Below are positions 58,179-64,000 of a DNA stretch of 64,000 nucleotides, piece by piece. How positions within the stretch are numbered: the first letter of the stretch is position 1; each line of letters starts with the position of its first letter. The stretch covers positions 62,001 to 126,000 of the forward strand of contig CAMFIF010000012.1 of NCBI GenBank assembly GCA_945952415.1, given 5' to 3'. Source of the stretch: an uncultured Rhizobium sp. (lineage in GTDB: Bacteria > Pseudomonadota > Alphaproteobacteria > Rhizobiales > Rhizobiaceae). The notes under the pieces are model-generated. The model worked only from the letters and a program-made list of their open reading frames with translations, searched no databases and had not been told where the DNA came from. The translations under genes were made by a program, and so were the position numbers.

Positions 58179-58943
58179 TCACGCCCTGCGCCGCTGCAAC
58201 ATCGTCACGGTGACCAGGCCGGTCATCAGCACCAGGCAGACCGCCGATGCGTTCAGGGTGCCCAGGTCAAAGCCGCCCTTGGCCATCGGCTTGGTCAGGA
58301 GGTCGCCGAAGGTCGCACCGAAGGGACGGGTGAAAATGAAGGCGATCCAGAAGAGCGCCACCTCGTTCACCATGCGCCGGTAATGCAGGACCAGCACGAG
58401 GGCGATCACTCCGGTGCAGATGGCCGCGGCATACATGTATCCGAGGCCCATGTTATCGACGAGGAAATCGCCATACGCGGTGCCGAGCGAGTTTGAGAAC
58501 AGCACGGCGATCCAGAACATGGTCTCCGCACCGCGCCCGTGGATGCGATCGATCTGGAGGTTGCCTTCACGACGGTACCAGATGGCTAGGGAAACAAGGA
58601 GCCCGCCCAGCAAAATCACCGAGCCGGAGGCATAACCAAGACCCAGGGTGCGGTCCATGAGGTCGGAGATCTCGGTTCCCGCCATGGTGGTGCCGGTGAT
58701 GGCCGCCCAGAACAGGACGGGATGAAAGGCCTTTGAAGCCAGTTGTGCAATAGTGAGGGCGATCAGTATGGCGCCGGTGATGCCGAGGCCGGCGACATAG
58801 CCGAGATCGAGTGTCTGCGAGAGATAGTCGCCGGCGGTCTCGCCAAGCGTCGTGGCGATGATCTTCAAGGCCCAGAAGGTAGCGGTCACTTCCGCGATTT
58901 TCCGGACGAATCCGCTTTCAGGTCTAAGGGTCGTAGGGTTCAT
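58179..58943 (-). CDS. DUF347 four-repeat membrane protein (1)
   Basis: 254-aa polytopic membrane protein with four tandem units of about 60 residues, each of two helices. The repeat core recurs as TTLGETAGDYL..LGY, TTMAGTEISDLM..LGY, NSLGTAYGDFL..LGY and RPFGATFGDLL: the DUF347 (COG4705) repeat of unknown function. Acidic residues inside the helices at repeated positions suggest an ion or proton path. A paralogue lies 22 bp upstream. In this cluster with PAP2 phosphatases and a PmrA-type box, a role in envelope homeostasis is inferred. Confidence 0.85.
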   Translation of the reverse strand: MNPTTLRPESGFVRKIAEVTATFWALKIIATTLGETAGDYLSQTLDLGYVAGLGITGAILIALTIAQLASKAFHPVLFWAAITGTTMAGTEISDLMDRTLGLGYASGSVILLGGLLVSLAIWYRREGNLQIDRIHGRGAETMFWIAVLFSNSLGTAYGDFLVDNMGLGYMYAAAICTGVIALVLVLHYRRMVNEVALFWIAFIFTRPFGATFGDLLTKPMAKGGFDLGTLNASAVCLVLMTGLVTVTMLQRRRA

Positions 58944-58965
58944 GAGAGTCCAGTTTCTTTGATTA

Positions 58966-59742
58966 TCAGGTAAGGCGGGTCGAACGCATGTGGCGAATGG
59001 ATGCGTAGATGACGGTGGCTATGATGGCGGCGAGGAAGCCGAAGCTGGTGTTGATCGTGCCAAAGCCGAGACCGCCGTATTCCATCGGCTGGGACAACAG
59101 ATCACCGAAGGAGGCGCCGAGCGGGCGGGTCAGGATGTAGGCCAGCCAGAAGGCCGTGATCGCGTCCAGCTTGAACTTGTAGTAGGCCAGCGCGATGACC
59201 GCGATGATGCCGCCGAAGAGCAGGCCCGTGTTGAGGTAACCGAGGTCGAACTTCTCCGCGACCTGGTCGCCCACCGAGGTGCCGAGCGCGAAGGTAAAGA
59301 GGATCGCCAGCCAGTAGAAGGCTTCGCGCCGGGGCGTGTGGATCGAGTGGATGGAAAGCGTCCCCTCAACTCCGTACCAGATGGCAAAGGTGGCCGCGAG
59401 TGCCACGCTGAAGCCTACTGTCGTCGTCATCAGAGATACGCCGAAGTTGTCGACCAGGTTGTCGGTGACAAGCGTTCCAACCACGCTGATCAGCACCACG
59501 GTCAGCCAGTAGGACCAGGGAACGTACTTGCCCTGAAAAAACTGGATCGCGAGGGCGCACAGAAACACGCACGCCATCAGGATCGAGGTTGCCGTCAGCC
59601 CATAGCCGAGGTTGACGTTGAGGAAGTCGGCGGCGGTCTCGCCCATGGTGACCGCGAGCAGCTTGATCAGCCAGAAGTCGGCCGTGACCTCGGGAACGCG
59701 GCTCGGCGGTTGGTCGAGGGCAGCGGGGGACGATGTGTTCAT
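58966..59742 (-). CDS. DUF347 four-repeat membrane protein (2)
   Basis: 258-aa paralogue of the downstream protein. Repeats read VTMGETAADFLNVNLGYG, a degenerate second VTDNLVDNFGV, FALGTSVGDQVAEKFDLGY and RPLGASFGDLLSQPMEYGG. About eight helices. Two different DUF347 proteins encoded back to back suggest a heteromeric membrane complex. It follows the small periplasmic protein gene after 30 bp, so the two DUF347 genes and that gene are probably cotranscribed from the promoter at the CCTAAG repeats. Confidence 0.85.
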   Translation of the reverse strand: MNTSSPAALDQPPSRVPEVTADFWLIKLLAVTMGETAADFLNVNLGYGLTATSILMACVFLCALAIQFFQGKYVPWSYWLTVVLISVVGTLVTDNLVDNFGVSLMTTTVGFSVALAATFAIWYGVEGTLSIHSIHTPRREAFYWLAILFTFALGTSVGDQVAEKFDLGYLNTGLLFGGIIAVIALAYYKFKLDAITAFWLAYILTRPLGASFGDLLSQPMEYGGLGFGTINTSFGFLAAIIATVIYASIRHMRSTRLT

Positions 59743-59772
59743 CGGGGATCTCCTGAGATCACGGTGCCGGGG

Positions 59773-60033
59773 TTACTTGCCGAGGAGCTTCATGGCATCA
59801 GCCACGAATTGGTCTGCTCGCTTGTCGTCATCCGCGTTGCAGCGTTCGACGGCCTTGGCTTCCAGCTCGTCGACCTTCTTCATGACGTCGGCGGATACCT
59901 TTGCCGAAGCCTTGGCGGCGCGGAATTCCTTCAGTGCGTCTTCGCAAGGCTGATTGGCGGCGTGGGCGGCGGTCGTGAAGCCGGCAGAGCCGAGCATAAG
60001 GGCCGCCAGCAGGAGGTTACGGGTGCGGTTCAT
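59773..60033 (-). CDS. Small exported protein with two cysteines
   Basis: 86-aa protein. A clean Sec signal peptide ends at AHA (residue 25). The mature part is helical and charged, with two cysteines (30 and 65) that could form a disulfide between two helices: CEDALKEFRAAKASAK and VDELEAKAVERCNADDD. No family recognised; small two-Cys periplasmic proteins of this type are often induced by envelope two-component systems. The gene lies 91 bp downstream of the sensor-kinase stop, and that gap holds the CCTAAG direct repeat, so it is the first gene of the putative regulon. Confidence 0.75.
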   Translation of the reverse strand: MNRTRNLLLAALMLGSAGFTTAAHAANQPCEDALKEFRAAKASAKVSADVMKKVDELEAKAVERCNADDDKRADQFVADAMKLLGK

Positions 60034-60097
60034 GGGGGTGTCTCCCTTGGTTGATCGTGAACCCTCAGTGGGTACACTCTCAACATGGGACGGAAGA

Positions 60098-60114
60098 CTT
60101 AGGACAGACTTAGG
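60098..60114 (-). promoter_or_regulatory. Direct-repeat response-regulator box (PmrA/QseB-like)
   Basis: On the minus strand CCTAAG-TCTGT-CCTAAG: two identical hexamers one helical turn apart (11-bp period), like the CTTAAT-N5-CTTAAT sites of PmrA/QseB-type regulators. It lies 65-81 bp upstream of the small exported protein gene. The adjacent regulator is the probable ligand; binding is inferred. Confidence 0.6.
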
Positions 60115-60123
60115 ACCCGATCC

Positions 60124-61419
60124 TCAGGCGAGCGGCCATTCCAGCAGCACCCTCAGGCCCGTCCCGGCGGGGTTGTCCGTGAGATGGATGGCTCCCCAGT
60201 TGCGGCCCATGAGGTTGCGGGCGATGGCGAGCCCGAGCCCGCTCCCTTCGGTCGCCGAGGGGTCGACGCGGAAGAACCGGTCGAACACCCGTGACCTGAG
60301 ATGGTCCGGAATGCCCGGGCCGGTGTCGGTCACGCTGACCACGGCACGGATACCGCTGACTCTGACAGCCAGATCCACCCGTCCACCTGGCGGGGTGTAG
60401 CGGAGGGCGTTATCGACGATGATATCCAGCACCGCCGCCAGTTCGGCGGGGTCCATGCGCACGTTGCAAGATTCGGCCCCGTCAAGGCCGAGGTCGATGT
60501 CCCTGCCGTCGGCCACCGCGACGAAGCGTGCGAGGCATTCCTGCACGGCGGCCGTGAGATCAGCCACGGCGGGTGGGCCTTCCGTGGGCCCGTCCGCCTC
60601 GCTGCGCGCGAGCCTGAGCAACTGGGTGGACACCTGCGCGGCGCGGCGGATCCCCTGTTCCAGATCCGCCAGGGCTTTGTCACGAGCCTGATCCGTCGGC
60701 GCCTCTTTCACATTGCCCAGCTGGAGGCCAAGCGCCGTGACCGGCGTCCGGAGTTCGTGGGCCGCATCCGCGAGGAAGGCCCGCTGCTGGGCAAGGGTCT
60801 CCCGCACGCGGTCGAACGCGCGGTTGATGGCGGCGACGAGCGGCCTGACTTCGATCGGCGCGTCTTCCACCGGGAACGGCGCGGTATCCTCCACCTTGCG
60901 GGCTTCCACCCGCGTTGCGAGGATCTGGAGCCGTTCCATGATGGCGCCGACCAGCCAATAGGCTGCCGACCAGGACAGCGGGATGGCAAGCAGGAAAGGC
61001 CAGGCGCTGTTCCAGGCCGCATCGGCCGCCAGTTCGTCCCGCTCGGCGGTCCGCTGCGCCACCATCACCGTCCGTTGAGGCTGGACGGCCGTATAGAGCC
61101 GCCATTCCTCGTCGCCCGTCCGGAAGGTCGAGAGCCCCGCCCCTGCCCGTTCCGGAAACCGGACACCGGGTTCATTGGTCACGGCAGGCCGTCCGCCTGC
61201 AAACGTGACCCGCACCGCCACCACCTCGTCGTTGGTAGTCGCTCCCATAGGCACCAGTCCCGCGCCGTCACCGACGACATGGGCAATCTGTTGAAGCTGG
61301 AAATCGAGGATGCTCCAGGCCTCGTTGCGGGCGCTGTAGTAGCTGAACGCGGCCGCGAAGGCGGCGAGCGCCGTCAAAAGCGCCGAGAATACAAGGATAA
61401 AGGATCGGCGCAGCGACAT
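60124..61419 (-). CDS. Sensor histidine kinase of the PmrB/QseC type
   Basis: 431-aa membrane kinase: two helices (about residues 8-28 and 148-170) enclose a periplasmic sensor of about 120 residues; a short HAMP-like linker, HisKA (FLADAAHELRTPVTALGLQL, His near 227) and HATPase (NALRYTPPGG, DTGPGIP, GSGLGLAIA) follow. It starts 4 bp after the regulator gene and forms a pair with it. The adjacent cluster suggests it senses envelope disturbance, such as cationic peptides, metals or pH; the ligand cannot be read from the sequence. The stop is followed by the CCTAAG box. Confidence 0.9.
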   Translation of the reverse strand: MSLRRSFILVFSALLTALAAFAAAFSYYSARNEAWSILDFQLQQIAHVVGDGAGLVPMGATTNDEVVAVRVTFAGGRPAVTNEPGVRFPERAGAGLSTFRTGDEEWRLYTAVQPQRTVMVAQRTAERDELAADAAWNSAWPFLLAIPLSWSAAYWLVGAIMERLQILATRVEARKVEDTAPFPVEDAPIEVRPLVAAINRAFDRVRETLAQQRAFLADAAHELRTPVTALGLQLGNVKEAPTDQARDKALADLEQGIRRAAQVSTQLLRLARSEADGPTEGPPAVADLTAAVQECLARFVAVADGRDIDLGLDGAESCNVRMDPAELAAVLDIIVDNALRYTPPGGRVDLAVRVSGIRAVVSVTDTGPGIPDHLRSRVFDRFFRVDPSATEGSGLGLAIARNLMGRNWGAIHLTDNPAGTGLRVLLEWPLA

Positions 61420-61423
61420 GGGT

Positions 61424-62083
61424 TCAGACCTTGGGGATCATCCAGCCCGCGCCGCGGACGTTGCGGATGATGTCCTTATGGAAACGCTTGCGGATGTAAT
61501 GGATCAGCACCTCGATGGCATTGCTCTCGATCTCCTCCCCCCAGCCGTAGATGCGGTCCTCCAGCTGGCTGCGGGACAGAATGAGGCCGGCGCGTTCGGC
61601 CAGCGCGCGCAAGAGCGCGAACTCGCGGGCGGACAGGGTATCGGTCACGTCGCGGAACGTCACCGTGTGGGTGGCCAGATCCAGCGACACTTCACCCGCC
61701 TGGATGGTTGATCGGGCATGACCCGCTTTGCGGCGGACCACCGCGCGGACACGGGCCATGAGTTCATCCAGCTCGAAGGGCTTGAGGATGTAATCATCGG
61801 CGCCAAGATCAAGACCCTTCACGCGGCTGGACAGGTCGTCACGGGCGGTGAGGATCAACACGGGCACGGCCTTCCCCGCCTTGCGAAGACGGTCCAGAAC
61901 ATCCATGCCATCCAGCTGCGGCAGCCCGAGGTCCAGAAGAATGACCGCGTAGTCCGCCAGTGGGATAGCGTCGAGTGCGGCCCTGCCGTCCGCCACCCAG
62001 TCGACGGAGACCGCATGCCGTTCGAGCCCCTTCATGAGGGCGTCGGCGATCATCCGGTCATCTTCCACAAGGAGCAGACGCAT
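61424..62083 (-). CDS. OmpR-family response regulator of the PmrA/QseB type
   Basis: 219-aa regulator. The receiver has EDD at residues 7-9, phosphoacceptor D51 in LLDLGLPQLDG and Lys in LKPF. The winged-helix output (about 125-218) contains LSAREFALLRALAERAGLILSR and ESNAIEVLIHYIRKRF, a recognition helix typical of the PmrA/QseB/TctD branch. It is first in the regulator-kinase pair. The CCTAAG repeats (60098-60114) fit the binding pattern of this branch. Upstream (62084-62229) no similar repeat was found. Confidence 0.92.
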   Translation of the reverse strand: MRLLLVEDDRMIADALMKGLERHAVSVDWVADGRAALDAIPLADYAVILLDLGLPQLDGMDVLDRLRKAGKAVPVLILTARDDLSSRVKGLDLGADDYILKPFELDELMARVRAVVRRKAGHARSTIQAGEVSLDLATHTVTFRDVTDTLSAREFALLRALAERAGLILSRSQLEDRIYGWGEEIESNAIEVLIHYIRKRFHKDIIRNVRGAGWMIPKV

Positions 62084-62229
62084 TACAGGATCCTAGGTTA
62101 TGTCTTCCGTTCTGTCGCAGGCGCGCTGAAGCAAAGGCTTATGATAGACATATGTCTAACGACTAGCGACAAGCAGCCTTTTTTGAAGGCAGATACTCGC
62201 CTTAACCGGTAGATATCTACCCACTTCGG

Positions 62230-63414
62230 CTAAGATAACTCCACGCGATTGCGACCGGCGCCTTTTGCTCGATAAAGGGCGGAGTCGGCCCGGCACACAA
62301 CGTCATCAAGCCGTTCCATATGTCGCCACTGAGTCAGGCCGATGCTTATTGTCACCTGTGCCTCGGCAGTTCCAATTTTGAGATTTGTACTGCAAAGGCC
62401 ATTCCTAATTCTGTCTGCCTCAGCCCACGCGGACCTCTCAGAACCGGCCTGGTAAAGCATTACGAATTCCTCGCCGCCAAAGCGCGCGACGACGCCGTGG
62501 TTACAGGCGTCTTTCAGAAACAAAGCAGTACGGCGAATGACTTCATCACCTGCTGAGTGACCGAATGTATCGTTTATGTCTTTAAAACGGTCTAGATCGC
62601 ACACGGCAAGATAATATGAATTTTTTTCCGTCAGGTCGCGGTTATCCGCGAGCCACTGGAGGAAGCCGTACCTGTTCAAAATGCCAGACAGAAAGTCATG
62701 CTGGCTAGCCTGCAAATGACGTGTAAGCGCTTCAAAGAGTATCATTGCCAGCAGGGCGATGCCGAGACCTATTGATAATACTGCACCTGCTGCCTGAGAC
62801 ACGCTAGCGTATGTGCTGTAAGCGTATGTGTCCACACTTTTCCCGGTAGATATGAAATATGCTAAGGCTGACTTGGCCATAAATTGAACGGCAGTAGCTG
62901 CTAAAATCAACGAAACAACACGGTTCCACGTTGATTGCCTGTGCTGCCAGCAAATAATGCCCCCTGTGGTGCAGATTATTCCAAATGGCACTTGGTAGCC
63001 GAATGAATGTAATAAACTATCCCTGTTTGCATGGAGCAGCACGGCCGGATGCCATATTAGGGCGACTACATAGAAGCTTCGCAAAAAAATGGGAATAAAT
63101 AACTTTTCTTGACACAGATGGTCTACTAAACCGGAGACTATACAAGTGAGCGCTGTAATTAACATGGCATAGGAAATGAAGGAAATCAGCGCGGAGGGTA
63201 GACCCAGCGGAGCAACAACCTCAACTAGCGCTGTGAATGAAGCGGACAGGAACCCTGCTGCGCACCATACTGGAAGCCGGGAATTCACATGCCTACGGCA
63301 CGATATGAAGGCAGTCGCAAAGGAAACACCAATAGCGCAATTTACGCAAAGGAGGAAGGTGGCATTCGTTGGCACAGCTTGCATCCGGCATAGGTCTTGA
63401 GTGAATAAAATCAT
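62230..63414 (-). CDS. Membrane GGDEF protein, probable diguanylate cyclase
   Basis: 394-aa protein. The N-terminal about 230 residues form seven or eight hydrophobic helices; the C-terminal GGDEF domain (about 240-394) has HDFLSGILNRYGFL, CDLDRFKDINDTFGHSAGDEVI, the active-site ARFGGEEF and ADSALYRAKGAGRN. It should make c-di-GMP. The membrane part has several Cys and His residues, and codon use and base composition are less GC-rich than in the neighbouring cluster, so it may be a separate acquisition. ATG 63414 or 63384 are possible starts. The interval 63415-63792 has no gene I can support. Confidence 0.88.
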   Translation of the reverse strand: MILFTQDLCRMQAVPTNATFLLCVNCAIGVSFATAFISCRRHVNSRLPVWCAAGFLSASFTALVEVVAPLGLPSALISFISYAMLITALTCIVSGLVDHLCQEKLFIPIFLRSFYVVALIWHPAVLLHANRDSLLHSFGYQVPFGIICTTGGIICWQHRQSTWNRVVSLILAATAVQFMAKSALAYFISTGKSVDTYAYSTYASVSQAAGAVLSIGLGIALLAMILFEALTRHLQASQHDFLSGILNRYGFLQWLADNRDLTEKNSYYLAVCDLDRFKDINDTFGHSAGDEVIRRTALFLKDACNHGVVARFGGEEFVMLYQAGSERSAWAEADRIRNGLCSTNLKIGTAEAQVTISIGLTQWRHMERLDDVVCRADSALYRAKGAGRNRVELS

Positions 63415-63792
63415 GCAATCGTTAAAAATCACATGGCATCCGCATGGCCAAGCTTCGTAATGTCTCCAATGCCCTTTCCTGATATTTCGAGTTTTAAACA
63501 AGCTTTATCTTGCATGCCGGTTTTGAACCTTACCGGGTTGGCCGAAGGCTCCAGTTTTGAGAAAAAATGCCATCAAAGACAGGTCGGCAACAAGGTTTCG
63601 TCTCGCGAGTCTGCTTTCCACCTAGTGTCCGTCAGCGTAGCATTGGTATGGTGCTCGAACACAAAGCCGAGGACCCTTCGAAGTATGCTGCCGTTTTATT
63701 CATCGCCCTCAAAATTGGTAGATCACTAACGACTCTGCACGAGTAAGTGAAGTAAACCGAGTTCGACATCGGATATTGATCAGGTCAGATGA

Positions 63793-64000
63793 TGTCGCAT
63801 AGAAGACAGGACACCGGAGCGTGAGAACCGCGAGCTTCGCATGGCCAACGAGATCTTGCGCAATGCGTCGGCATACTCGGCGATGCCCTTACTCTTTACC
63901 GCGAGCGTTCATCTGTGGGGTAAGAGGAAGCTCGACCGGCCCTTTACGCGATCATCTCATTTGGTAACGAACGCCGTAGCTCATCCGCCATTCCGCTATC
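63793..64000 (+). pseudogene. Degenerate IS3-like transposase fragment, open to the window end
   Basis: The reading frame gives PERENRELRMANEILRNASAY, similar to the end of the IS3-family OrfA protein (leucine-zipper and ELR-ANEIL-ASAY motif). It then departs from that family, though KLDRPF recurs in the tail. The frame is open to the edge, and no start or inverted repeat was found, so this is most likely an insertion-sequence remnant. The fragment is too short for a family assignment. Confidence 0.45.

Noticed and set aside
1..64000. CRISPR arrays, tRNA and rRNA genes
   Set aside because: No regularly spaced repeats and no cloverleaf or rRNA-like segment noticed on reading both strands; a covariance-model scan would be decisive.

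Overview
The window looks like part of a self-transmissible repABC plasmid of an alphaproteobacterium of the Rhizobiales (Hyphomicrobiales), probably the Rhizobium/Agrobacterium/Ensifer group. Three features support this: a repA-repB-repC replication module with an antisense RNA between repB and repC; a complete Ti-type quorum-sensing transfer system (traI, traR, traM, trbB-trbI, traAFBH, traCDG); and, further right, promoters of the alphaproteobacterial EcfG general stress sigma factor type. No rRNA, tRNA or CRISPR array was seen.

Layout. 1-2.8 kb: repC (cut by the window edge), ctRNA, repB, a parS-like site, repA and its operator, all on the minus strand. 2.8-13.2 kb: divergent control region with two lux-type boxes, then the traI-trbBCDEJKLFGHI mating-pair-formation operon. 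13.4-15.9 kb: traR, antiactivator traM, a small Xre regulator and a DUF433/DUF5615 toxin-antitoxin pair. 16-24.3 kb: the DNA-processing genes in two divergent operons, traAFBH (minus) and traCDG (plus), around an oriT with a RSF1010/pTi-like nic region and a third lux-type box. 24.5-40.5 kb: a plasmid maintenance and anti-restriction block (Phd/PemK toxin-antitoxin, WGR protein, DUF736, ArdC-like protein, ParB-like protein, a giant methylase-helicase, DUF1419, Toprim protein). Many of its operons begin with a short GC-rich hairpin just before the ribosome binding site.

40.6-55.6 kb: accessory region entered through an AT-rich junction. It holds a chloramphenicol-phosphotransferase-like kinase, small membrane proteins, an HWE histidine kinase with a response regulator, a DUF892 ferritin-like protein, two-component and c-di-GMP signalling proteins, a DUF3597 protein, and an RsbQ-type hydrolase in an operon with a PAS histidine kinase. 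Three genes here carry close matches to EcfG promoters, so part of the region is probably general-stress-response cargo. A serine resolvase with a res-like repeat array and an HNH protein follow.

55.6-62.1 kb: a coherent minus-strand cluster: OmpR-family response regulator, sensor kinase, small periplasmic protein, two DUF347 membrane proteins, two PAP2 phosphatases, an EamA-like membrane protein and a tyrosine-phosphatase-like protein. A CCTAAG-N5-CCTAAG direct repeat, the form bound by PmrA/QseB-type regulators, lies between the regulatory pair and the effector genes and suggests a cell-envelope stress regulon. A diguanylate cyclase and a degenerate IS3-like fragment end the window.

How it works together: TraI makes an acyl-homoserine lactone; TraR, restrained by TraM, would act at the three boxes to raise conjugation and, through the shared repA-traI region, perhaps copy number. 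The transferred strand would carry anti-restriction genes next to the tra region. The right half gives the host stress sensing and envelope remodelling.
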